64,000 nucleotides of DNA from Trachemys scripta elegans (Eukaryota; Chordata; Testudines; Emydidae). The DNA lies in assembly GCF_013100865.1 (NCBI RefSeq), contig NC_048301.1:124908028-124972027 (forward strand), read 5' to 3'. Position 1 is the first letter of the stretch. The number at the start of each line of letters is the position of its first letter. Below the pieces are notes generated by a model that was not told where the DNA came from, did no database searches, and saw nothing but the letters and a program-made list of their open reading frames with translations. The translations under genes and the position numbers were made by a program. Below are positions 42,601 through 53,800 of the stretch, in pieces.

Positions 42601-44700
42601 AGTCGTTCCTGTTGAAGCTGTTGCACTTAGTAGCCATCGTTAACTATGTGTTGGGCCAGAGAGACTCCTCAAGCAGGTCACTGTCTAGACCAGTGGTCAG
42701 CAGGTCCATTGGGCTAGCTAAGCCCCAGGTTCTAGTCCTGGTGTTCATTTCCCTGCAGGTGTGTGATGCTTCCCCACTAGACCTTGGTGCCAGAACCCTG
42801 ACAGGACTTTCAAGCTTAGGAGGCATTGCAGAGGTTTCTCTGCCCAGCACAAAATAGAGCCCCCATCAGAGCTTTTTGCAGCAGCCAACCCCGCTCCTCC
42901 ACCAAACAGCTCCAGGGATGGGACACTTGCCTTGGCTGGGGAACGCCCACCTGCACCCCCTAATATGGAGCACCCTGGGTCCCCCTGCCCTTGCAAAGCC
43001 TAACCAGGAGCCTATAGTGGACCCTCACATTCCTTGCGAAGCAGTGCCACTTTGTGTGTAAATAACTAAATAAGCCTGGGGCGACAGAAAGCAGCTGTGC
43101 TCCTCCTACACTACCCACAGGGTGGGCTAGGGCGTCCCCCAGGGTGCAGCAACTGCTCCTGGTCCACTGTGTAATGGACGATGCATTGGGCTAGGTGCTT
43201 GCCTTACCTGTGAGATTGATCGGGCCACTTCAGGTCCTTCCCCGTGTTGCGTTGTGTGTCCTGATTGTGCCAAGTTGCTCTGGGTGGAAGCCCTAGTGAG
43301 GCTCTCACCGGAAGGGTGTGTGCTCAGAGTGTGTCTGCCCTGCACAAAATGCAGCTGCAGGTTAGCGTCTTTTTGTGGCCCACAGCTCAGCCCTTCCTCC
43401 ACTCAGGTTCAAGTCCCTCCTTAAATGTCCACACGTAGGAGTGTGCAGTGCCTGCTGTAGGGTGCCCACGGCCGGCAGGACTCTCCCGCTAGGTGTGTAC
43501 GCGTGCACAGAGCTTTTCTGCCTGTTCAAAAGAGAGCTGGACATTAGACTTCTTGCAGCCGGGTCCCTCACCTGAGCTGTGGGAAGCCTCCGTTTGTATT
43601 CCTGCTTTGGACCAGGGACTTGAAGCCAGGTCCTCCACCTTTCAGCACAGAGCTCCAAGTACAAGGCTCCAGGCTAACCCAGAGAAGGCCCCCTCAGTCC
43701 CTCCTGTTGAATGTTCCACTTGGTATTAAACAAACACATATATTGGGCCAGAGAGAACATGAGAAACAGTTTGACTCTGTAGCCCTGTGGCTGGGGCCTC
43801 TCAGCTGTGAGGTATCTGAGTCAGGGTCAAGTCCCTGCCTAGGGACGTGTGAAGCCAGCTAGGGCTTGGTGCTGCCGAGCTCCTGGCCGAGCTCCCCAGG
43901 ATTCTTGAGTTCGCTGTTTGCCGGTGGGGCCCACCACGTAGGTGAGTGCATGGAGCTGACAGTAGGAGTTTTTAATGCACACACATCGATCTCTCCACCC
44001 CACACTTCAGGACACTCACCTGGGAGGATGGAAACCTCACCTCTGAATCCCTGATTTGGAGCAGAGCTCAAACCAAAGCCTCCTACATACTAGGGCCATG
44101 TACTAGCCCTCAACCTTCAGGATACTCCCCGTCCCTCAATCTTGCCTGTTTAATACACGGTGGAACAGCTTTAACAAGGTAATGTGTTGGGCTGGAGAGA
44201 TTAACTGCCTCCCTAGTCCTACTGCTAAGGGTGCATCAAGCCGCCTTCCTGACCCCACTGAGCTTCTTGGTGCCGGGGCTCTCACGCTAGGTGTTCAGAG
44301 CGCATCTACTATGCCCAGAATCCAGCTGGATGTTAGAATTCTTGAGTAGGCAGCTCCACCCCTCATCCCAGCAGCTAGGCCCCTTTCCTCCAATGCGGGA
44401 CACCGGCCTCCGAATCCCTGGTTTGGAGCTGGCATTTTGTATGCAGGGAATTGGAGCAAGGAATGAAAGCTGACTCCTTCCGAGCCCCCAGAGAGTGCCT
44501 GAACCACTGGGCTAGAGCCTCCCTCTCTCTCGCTCTAGCCCAATAGAGCTTTTATTTATAAAAAGTGGAACAGTTTCCCCAGGAGAGGCCGACCCTGATT
44601 GCCCTAGCCCTCCGGTGATAGGGTTTCTCCTGAGAAGCGGGAAACCTAGGTTCAAAAGCCCTGCTGCAAATCAGCCAGAGCAGGCATGGGGAAACAGGTC
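42601..44700. repeat. Diverged continuation of the tRNA-like array
   Basis: The anchor returns at 42611 (GTTGAAGCTGTTGCACTTAG), about 43036 (GCGAAGCAGTGCCACTTTGT) and 43706 (GTTGAATGTTCCACTT), with GGGCCAGAGAGA after the first and third. Reverse-strand anchors (GTGGAACAGCTTTAAC near 44160, GTGGAACAGTTTCCCC near 44568) follow. The spacing from the first to the second anchor, about 425 bases, matches unit B of the forward array. Divergence is higher than in the 35-38 kb part. Confidence 0.65.
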
Positions 44701-46960
44701 TCCCACCTCTCATGCAAGTGGCCTAACCACTGGGCAGGTGGCAATAGCAAGGTGGGCCTCTCTTTGCTTCTAGGGCACAGGCTGGGTCAGTCACACAACT
44801 CCAGGAGCCCCTTCATAGCTGAGAATTCCTGGGGGCTGGCGGTGGCTCTCCTTGGGCCAGTGTTAGGCACCTGCCCACCTTTGAGGCCCTGCCCCCCTCC
44901 TCCCTGTTTCCTGCAGGCTTAGCTCAGGGGCTCCCTGCGCAGCGTGCTGCTTTCTGTGAGTACCCTTCTGAGGAGCCTCACTCGCTCGCTTCATGGCCTT
45001 GGGGGGCCAGCTCAGGGCTGTGAATTCACAAGTCCCCTTTGTGAATCTTGCGCAAGGTCACCCAGCAGGCCAGCGGCAGAAAGAGGAATAGAGACTCAGG
45101 CCACAATTGTGAAAGTGGGCAATGCTGAACACAACCCCACTGAGAACAGCAGGTATTACTTAGGAAGAGATGGGTATGCCACCCTGCTTTTGGGGATGGG
45201 TGAGGAGCAGGGCCCACCTTTCCGCAAATTACTTCCTTTCCAAATAAAGACCTGCTGAGCCCGGTTCATAGGCCAGCAGCAGCAGCGAGGGCAAAGACCC
45301 TGGAGTGACTCAGCTCCACTCTGCCAAGGGACCAGAATTTCCACCGACATTTACATGTACGTAAAAAGCTTTAATACAAAGATTGTTTCACACTGACACC
45401 TCCTCTGGGGCTCACACAGGCTGGGGCTAGTGCATTGCGTGTACTACGGCTGCTATTCTCCCTTGCCAGTTCCCTACGTCCCTGCCACTCCCCCTACGTC
45501 TCTACAATCTCCCTACCCACCCCCTCCCTAGCAGAGGCTCTTCATGCCTCTGCTGCCCTCTTCACCCATGCCAGACCCCTCCATTCTCCCTTTCATACCA
45601 GAGGCTCTGTGCTTCCCCATCAACCTCCCACCCAAGCCAGGGGCTGTGTGTGCCCCATACCTCTTTTCTCCCATACCAGGGTTCCCCCCCGCCCTTGCCT
45701 CAGATTATGTGGGACCCCATTCCCCCTTCTCCCTATACCAGGGTCCTGCATTCTCTCCCTCCTTGCCAGGGACTCTGTGCCCTCCCCCCTTTCCTCGCTG
45801 TTATTCCACACCGACTTCTCTTCACCTGCTGCTTCTTTTAGGCCACGTGGCTCACAAGTCCAAAACCAGACCTGTCCCCACTCTCTCTCACCCCCAAAGA
45901 AAGACTTTTAAAGAAATCAGGCTGAGAAGCAGCTGGATTAATTGCCCACGGTGTGATGTAAAAACCAAGAGGAACACAACCCCCCATGCCCAAGGGAATT
46001 AAACACTGGGTAACACCTTCCCCCACAGACACCCCTCCTGATCATTCGCTTTCATTTTTCAGACCCAGCTTGTGTTCCAGTCACACACTTACAAGCAGAA
46101 ATAAACAGCAGCAGTTCCCCCCACTGCCACTAGAGGGCAGGGGGCCATAACGTTTGGTTTGCACACCCAGCACTGGGTTTCAAACAGTGGGGCACGCCCC
46201 GGTGTGGGCGTGGGCAGATTGTGAGGACCGATTCCGTTTATTAACAACCTCTCGGTGAGCAGCAACATGAATTTCCGAAGGGGGCCAAAGCACAAAACGT
46301 TTGGGTTCCTCGGCTCCACCGCATCAGGCATCTGCTGCAGGGGACGGAAGCTCCCCTGATAGGGCCATCGCATCCAGATGCTGGGCAGGCCGGCAACATT
46401 TGGAGCAGACCCCTCTCAGATTCATCAGCACAAGGGCACCCTCGGAAACCCACTGCCACCCAAGGGGGCAGCAGGACACCAATTTCTCAGCCGGCGAGCT
46501 GCGGTGAGCCTGCAGCCAGAGGCTTGATCCAAGGGTGACGGGTGGGGAGAAAAGGAAAATGAGGTAGGCAGGCAAGAGGTAGGAAAACAGGAGGAGACAG
46601 ACTGCAGACAGGACTTCGCAATGATGTCACCTGTGCTGACCCATGAGGCTCTCTGTCCTGGATATTTACCAGCCACTGTCAGCTATGGAGCTCAGGGAGT
46701 CGAGACAGGTGCTTTTACAACCAAAGGTCGTGGGGTTGATCCTGGTGCTGACGACCAATCTAGGGGTGGAGGGGCGCAGTGAAGAGAATGCTGAAAGTAA
46801 GACAAGCGAAGCCACAGCAGGAAAGAAAAAGCATCGGGAAGGACGAAAGTGAAGGAGAATGAGGGGGGGGCGGGCAGGGAGGAAGAGAAGCTGCGTCCCT
46901 CTCCCCGACTGTGATCTGTTCCCCAAAGCAGAAGAGCCCAGATCTCTGCTCCAAAACAGC
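44701..46960. other. Intergenic DNA with pyrimidine-rich tandem repeat
   Basis: About 45050-45110 holds a SINE-like fragment (GGTCACCCAGCAGGCCAGCG). Bases 45460-45840 are the CT-rich repeat listed separately. No coding sequence was recognised. Confidence 0.5.
45460..45840 (+). repeat. Degenerate C/T-rich repeat with CCAGGG spacers
   Basis: Pyrimidine-rich stretches are punctuated by CCAG(A/G)G at irregular 27-61-base spacing (for example 45571, 45598, 45636, 45677, 45738, 45767), often followed by GCTCTGTG or CTCTGTG. Frames crossing it are long only because stops are rare in this composition. Confidence 0.6.
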
Positions 46961-46963
46961 CTC

Positions 46964-46969
46964 TTTATT
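46964..46969 (-). terminator. Candidate SOX13 poly(A) signal
   Basis: The minus strand reads GCACAATAAAGAGGCTG, an AATAAA about 3.6 kb after the SOX13 stop. The 130 bases before it are T-rich (TGTATATTTCACATACTTGT) and a G/T-rich stretch follows, as at real cleavage sites. An alternative AATAAA on the minus strand lies at 48963-48968, giving a 1.6 kb 3' UTR. Confidence 0.45.
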
Positions 46970-49900
46970 GTGCCAAGAGGGGGAAAACAAAAACAAAAAC
47001 CCCACCGTTGTAAACAAGTATGTGAAATATACAGGTTAAGTTACTCATCGTCTTATTAACAAAATAAAGCTCTATCTATATTTACAGTCATAAAAAAAAA
47101 ACAGCTGGTCGCCTGGGCACATCTGGGACAGATTTACAAAACGGGGGGTGATGCCTATTTCCAATGCATTCCTGCCTGTACAGTCCCCTTCCTCCCATCC
47201 CTTCCCCCCTAGCCCCACTAACCTGGACCCCAGGGGCTTGTCAAGGACACCACAGGAGGGACAGGGGTAATAAATAACAGAGAAAGGAACCCTTACAGGA
47301 GCTGAGCCCTGCCATGGAAAAGCCAGCACTGGCTGGGTGGGTGCTGAAGGGGCTATAGGGGGTAGGGCAGATATGCCACCAGGCCTTTGAGGGGAGCCTG
47401 AGGTTCAGCCTACATGCACACACACGTCCCCTCAGTTCCCAACCGCTCATTTTTGTCCCTAATCTGGGGACCACTATTCACTCTGTCTCGCATACACGCG
47501 CACCACTTTCTGACATAGCAACCCGTGCTGCGCCTACCTCAGGGTGATGGGACCCCATATCAATACAGAGGGTTCCAAGACAGAACTCTAGAGAAGCCCT
47601 CCTTCTCCCAGCACTGCTGACCTGTGCAGTGTTTTAGGAAGGAGACACCTTGCTCAACCTGGGGGTGCCTCCTGCCTGGAAGTTGTTGCACTGACATAGG
47701 AACAAGCAAAACAAACCACATGAGATTAGAGGTTGCGAGGAACCAAGACCAAGCCAGGAAAGGGGCCCATGCCCCAGGCCACAAGGGGAGTGCTGCGTAT
47801 AGGTGACAGCAGTTGAAATAAGGACAGCAGCAGGTGAGAAAAGAAGAAGAAAGAGAGCCAGATCCTCACCTGGTGTAAATCAGCAGAAGTCCATCGGCTT
47901 CAGTACAGCGATGCTGATTTAGACCATCTGAGGCGCTGGCACACACTTCTTAAACTAGATGCAAGATCGAGCCAACAAATCAGGTCAGCCAGTTGTTGCC
48001 ATGTCTACCCCGGAGATTCAGGGACTCACCCCATTTAACCCAGGCCTGCCTGGGTCAGTAGTCGCTCCATACAGGAAACCAGTTACACTGAAGCAACCTT
48101 GGGCAGCTCTTCTCCACGGGTCGCGTGTTCCCTAGCAAGCCCCCAGGCTGCACTCCTCTAGCAGCCACCCCAGCTGGGGCGCCAGTGTCCGGAGGTTTGT
48201 ACGCAAAGCAAAACCCCCCTCCCATAACATGATCCGGACAACCGGAGGGGGAATCTTTGCACAGCAGCCAAGCAGCACTAAGGCCAGATCAGGGAAGGGG
48301 TGGAGAACATAAGCACCTGCAGAGGACCACCTCCCCTCGCCGCCGTCCCCAGCACAGGCCAGGGGGACGTCCAGCAGCTCTCGCTGTTAGCAGCCAGCCA
48401 CCTGAGCTGCTGGGGTTCTTCACTCTCACTGCAGCCTGAGCCATGCTAGGGAAAGGAATCTGCAGGTGAGGAGGACCCCAGCTGTCAGAATGGACCTCTC
48501 CTTCCTGCAAGCCAGGACTAGCTCCCTGCCTGTGGGCTGTTGGCTTGTCTTGGATGCTGTTTCGGCTCCTGCCACCAGGGAGAGCCAGGGTCCCATGCTG
48601 GGACCTGGTTTCCAGCCCTGAGGCTTAGCCTGTCCCATGCACACTCCACCCAGGAGGATTTGCTTGGGGAGGTGAAGGGAGCACAGCTGGCACGTTCGGT
48701 TGTGACAGTGGCTGGCAAAGTCTGTTGGCTCAACTGGATTTGCAAAGCTGTAGGAGACCCGCAAGAACAGCACAGGTGTAGTAGCCAACGGGGGGGGAGC
48801 CGCAGGGGAATCCCAACCCAAGGGTCCCCGTCTGGTACAGGCACTGGTAGCCAATGCCGTGCCGCTGGGACAGGCTGGGGCTCCGTGCCCATCCCATGCC
48901 AGGAGCTGAGCCCCCTGCAGCAGAATGCCCCACCATGCCGCTGCAAGGAAACGGGCAGCAGCTTTATTTACAAACTGGGCCAGAGCTGTCAGGAGGATAA
49001 AAGGCTCCTCTGAGACCTTGGCTCTTACTCATGCTAGTCAAGAGCTAAAAACGGCTCCATGGGAATTTACTGGCAGGGTTCAGAGAGCAAGGGGGGGGAA
49101 CGAGAGAGAGAAAGAAAGGCCCGAGCGAAGGAGCGGGGGCGAGGGCGGGATGGGCTGGCACACGGACTGAATGAGGAACAAGTGTTCCACCCAGACATTT
49201 GCTTCGGAGAAATGAAAAGGCCCCAGAGAGCCTGGCTGAATGGTGGCGACTGTGTTGTTGCTGCTGCAGCCCCTGCAGCTGGCAGGGCCCCGAACAGGTG
49301 AGGGCTGCACAACAGGGCCGGGATGGGGGAGTGGGGAAAGACAATGGACAAAGGTCTGCCCAGCTCCTGGGGTCTTTCCTTATTTAACCCCTGCAGAGCC
49401 AGGGCTGCCCAGAGGCAAATGTATTTGTAATACTGGGGTGGGGGGGTGGGTTACGTTTTCCAGCCCTTTTTCCCCATCCCCACATGTCCCGTTAGCTCAA
49501 AGGCAGGAGAGTCTCGGGAGGCGTTTCCCATATGGGCTGTTTGTAGCTCACTTGGGACCCTGCACCAACTGCTCCGAGCCCCACGCTCCAAGCAGGCCTG
49601 GATCTGCAGCCCAGGAGGAGGTGGCGCCCATCCCCACCGCAGTGAGGGACTCCGGATGGACCTTGGTGGCTAAGGATAAGAGGGAGTGGGAAGCCCACCC
49701 CTACCTGCATCTCCTCTGTGCGGTGATTTCTCCCCCACCTTTCCCCAAAGGCCTGGCTCTCCGTGCACAACCCGGCTTGGCTGAGGGGAGTTGGGCTCCT
49801 CCACATCCAACTAACCATGCAGCACCTCGCCCGCAAGCCAGTCTTTAAACCCCCTGTCGCTCCCGCTGGCGAGAGGGCTGCACGGGAGGGAGCCAGTAAC

Positions 49901-50560
49901 CCATGCCACTGCAACCTCCGGAGGGAGAAAGCTGGATTCCACAGGGGGCAGTTTCCGGATCTCCAGTGCAGTAGCGCCCCACATTCACAGCCCCACCATC
50001 CTAGATCTGCATCCCCTCCCCCTTTAGCTAGCTTTTACACAGCCTTGGGATTGCTCAGCCCCCATGCTGAGGGGCCAGGCACCTCCCACCTCTGTGCCAC
50101 AGGGAAATATCCAGACGTCAGCTGGGTGGCCAGGACCCGCTCATGCCAAGCAGCATCCCCATTGCTGCTTGGGTAGATGCACTGCACAGCGGAGCCGGCA
50201 CCTCTTCTTTCTGGGCGTGCGAATGAGCCAAGGGCTGCCCCCATGCCGTGTGCGTTGGCACGCACACTTCCCATTGTCCCCTGCACACCACTATATCCGT
50301 CCAGCACAACCCTGCATGCCAGGCCATTCGGGGGGCCAGAGCTCTGCACGCAGAGGGGTTCGCCAGCGACCCCCCGAGTCTAGTCACTTCCTAGATCAGG
50401 GAGCCATGCAGTGATGGCAGTTCTCCCCAAGCCCCCATTGCCACCTCCTCCCCACTCAGTCAGGTCTTCAGTTCCAGCCCCACACGGGGGAACGCTGCAA
50501 AATCTGCTGCTGCTCCCCGCTTCACACACGCGCGCGCCCCACCCCACCCCCGCCCTCTGC
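46970..50560 (-). other. Presumed SOX13 3' UTR and flank
   Basis: Bounded by the SOX13 stop and the candidate poly(A) signal. Contains the palindrome at 47856-47938. Long frames on both strands (for example 49240-49848) have no family resemblance and overlap one another. Confidence 0.4.
47856..47938. repeat. Palindromic GATCCTCAGCTGG repeat, copy 5
   Basis: AGCCAGATCCTCACCTGGTG then GTAAATCAGC at left, GCTGATTTAGACCATCTGAG at right. Confidence 0.6.
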
Positions 50561-50840
50561 TCAGTCTGTGAGCACCACCAGCTCCCCGTCGCTCTTGTCC
50601 TCGCCCTCGGAGTCCTCGTCCTCGCTGTACCGGTACATCTCGCCATCCGCCACCGAGTGCCCGTCCTCCCCGCCGTCACCCTCTTGCGACTTGAGGCTGC
50701 GCGTGTTGACGATGACGGGCATGTTGGGGTCCATGTTGCGGGGCAGGTAGTGCTCCACCAGCGGCGGCGCCAGCTGCATGCCCACCGGCCTCTGGTACAG
50801 GACATCCGATGAAGAGGCTTGCATCTGACTGCCCGGGGGC
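50561..50840 (-). CDS. SOX13: SOX13 terminal coding exon
   Basis: The exon follows acceptor TTTGCAG (minus strand) and encodes PPGSQMQASSSDVLYQRPVG, then MDPNMPVIVNTRSLKSQEGD, ending in the acidic tail and TGA at 50563-50561. The 133-codon plus-strand frame here is its antisense shadow. Confidence 0.96.
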
Positions 50841-53800
50841 CTGCAAAGCAGGAGATCACAGTCACCGTCCCTGGGCATTAGAGCTGGTTGGGAAATGGAC
50901 TCCCACCCTCCCTTGGAAAACTCCAATGAAAATGAAAAGAAAAAAATTAGGCTTGTTGAAATTTTCACCAGAAGATTAGAGTTTTCAGTGGAAAAACCCA
51001 AAACAGAAATACTTTGGCCAAACACAGAAATATTTCAATTAGGAAAGGCTGCCATGGTGTCTCATGGGAGTTGTAGTTCTGTGTCTCATGACCCCATTTT
51101 CTTCTATAGGTTGGGCTCCCTGTTTGGACAATAGCTGCCATGAGGCACCCTGGTCTCTCCTCATGGTGAGGGAGGCAATTGCCTCATGGGAGATGTAATC
51201 TGGCTGAGGAGCCCAGCTCACAGGGGAAACTGAACTACATCTCCCATGAGGCACCACAGTGGCATTTTTGAACCAAAATATGTCAGTTTTCAAGTGTTCC
51301 GTTTTTTTGACGAAAAATCCAAAATTTTCCTTGGAAAGCAGAAACTTTTCGTAAAAAATTTCACATAATTTAAAACTCTTATTTTCCACTAAAAATAGGT
51401 TTGAGGGAAAATTATTGACCAGCCTTACTGGGGATTCTCTCTTCCTTCTGGTCTTTCTGGCCCCCAGCCCCTTTGCAATATAGAATAACCGCTTTTCTCT
51501 CAGCTACCGTATATACTGATAGATACAGTGCAATGAACTGGCTAGCATGTCTGTGTGCCACTACTCAATCAATACTGGATGGGCTCAGCTGCGTGTCATA
51601 GAACCCGTAACTGCTAACAGCTAATGGAGAGTCTCCTTTCCAACCAGTGGTGCTTCTAGGGTATGAGGATGTGGGGTTCCATCCTTACACTACACCCAAA
51701 ATAAATTCTTAGTGGCCAAAGTATGTAACGCAATGATTACTGGGAGATCCTAAGGATCCCCATGCCCTGGACATATACTGACACTGCTAATCATGTCCTG
51801 CTGATCTAACCCCCACTGCGATTTCAACAGGGTGCAGTATTGCTCTTCAATTCCTGTCCTAAACTTCTGCGCAGCACTGCTATGCCCTGTGTTCCACCCC
51901 AGCGTTCGTTGCAATTCAGCAGCTGGCAGCTACAGACAAAGGCACTTTTTCTGGGGGGGAGGGGGGAGAAATGCAGACATACGGGGACCAAAAGAGATGG
52001 GAGCCTCACGCTATCAAGTAGCCCTGCCTGGTGTCTTGCCGTCTGTTCCTCATCAGCGCCTTGTACTCGCCCACGCGCAGCCGCTTCCCCTCCACGATGC
52101 AGGTGCGCTTTGGCCGCGGCTTGTATTTGTAGTCGGGATACTTCTCCAGGTGCTGCCGGCTCAGCCGGGCCTGCTCCTCGTAATAGGGCTGCTTCTCTTG
52201 GTTCGTCATCGATTTCCACCGGGACCCTGGGAAGAGAGATTCACAGAACTGTTATGTTTGCCTTTTGAAACTCCCCACCATTCGTGGCCATCACTAGGGA
52301 CAAAACCCAGGTCCTCCAATGCCATAGCATGGGCCTCTAATATTCGAGCTGGAAGAATAACCATGCTAGCTGGTAGCAGTAGTAGGCTGTTATCCACTCA
52401 AGTGACCTGCCACTTGATGCAGCACAGATTTTGCAGCAGTGTGTTACACCTTTAAAGCCCTCACTCCTGAAGCTGCACAGGCCAGGTGGAGTGGGGAAGG
52501 CATTAGATAAGGGCTCTCACAATCTTCCCCAAACTACCAGAGCAGCAACAGGAGCAGCAGGGATATTTCTTCTCTCCACCTCTGAGCTTGAGCAACAACA
52601 AAGTGTCACACAGGATAAGCAATACCTCAGGAGTGCTCCCAATGCTTCATAAACATTAATGAAACCTCCCAATCCTCTTCAAAGGTAGGTCCATATCCCC
52701 CATTTTACAGATGGGGAAACTGAGGCACAGAGCTTCTGGAAAGTGATTTGCCCAAGGCTGCACAGTGAGTCTGTGTCAGAGCTTGGAAAAGAATCCAGGA
52801 GCCAGAATGCTTTAGCCTGCCATAGTATCAGTCCTTTCCTTAAAACCCCCTCTTCTAGTGGTCCAAGCAGCAGTCTGGGAGCAAGGCAGCCCAGGGTTCT
52901 ATCCCCAAATCCCTCTAGAGCCTTAGGCAAGTCATAATTTTCCACTGCCCCAGTTTCTGCATCTGTAAAATGGAGAGAATACTTTGCACACAGCACTTCC
53001 CATCTGCGAGGTGCCTTGCACACTGCTGGCTCTGTAAAATTAACAGTGTATAATAAAGCATCTCTGCTTTCCTGGGAAGTTCCGAGTTTAGATAACCAAC
53101 TAAATAAAATAAATAAAACCTTCTTTGGAGAAGGCTGCCATTAGGGATAAGGCACTGGGATGGAGACTCAGGAGATGGGGGTTCAATTCCTGGCTCTGCA
53201 ACAGCCTCCACCTGTGACCTTGAGCACATCACTTAGGTCTTGTCTATGTGGGAAAGTTTTGCTGGTTATACCAGTATACTGTGGTTATACGAGTCTAACT
53301 CCCAAGTGGACACTTATTCTGGTATAAGAGTGGGTTTTTCCATTTAGCTTAAACCCATTCCTAACTAGCTTGAGTTAAACCAAAATAAGAGAATCCACAC
53401 AGGACTTTGCACCAGTGTAACTGAATCCATTTAAATTAAACTGACGCAGTTTTCCCATGTAGACAAGGTTTCAGTCAGGGTCTCTAGGAGCTACTGTGCT
53501 AACAATCCAATAGACGTTATGGAGGCAGGGGAAGAAAATGTCATTTGCCTACAACAACATCTGAAAACAAGAGGAGCCACCCAACTCAAGCGACTTGTGC
53601 AGGTCATTGTCCTTGATTGGCAGGTGCTGAGAGGTATGCCAAGCCTCAACGGGACAATGCAGTCACAGGGGACACAGGATATCAAGGGCACAGAGGAATG
53701 CAGGGCTATTCCACGGAGCCTGCTCCCATTTAAATGTGATTATCCAGGCCATTGTTAACAGCCAGTCCACCTGTCGTGAAAGAGAACGCCTCCCCCCGCC

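Noticed and set aside
35220..44700. Possible tRNA genes, from box-A and box-B motifs in each unit
   Set aside because: Units do not give a clear cloverleaf and differ among themselves, so they are read as tRNA-derived repeats, not functional tRNA genes.
49240..49848. 202-codon open frame on the plus strand
   Set aside because: Lies within the presumed SOX13 3' UTR, on the other strand, with no motif or family resemblance and competing frames of similar length.
50411..50812. 133-codon open frame on the plus strand
   Set aside because: Antisense to the SOX13 terminal exon; its residues are complementary to the acidic C-terminus.
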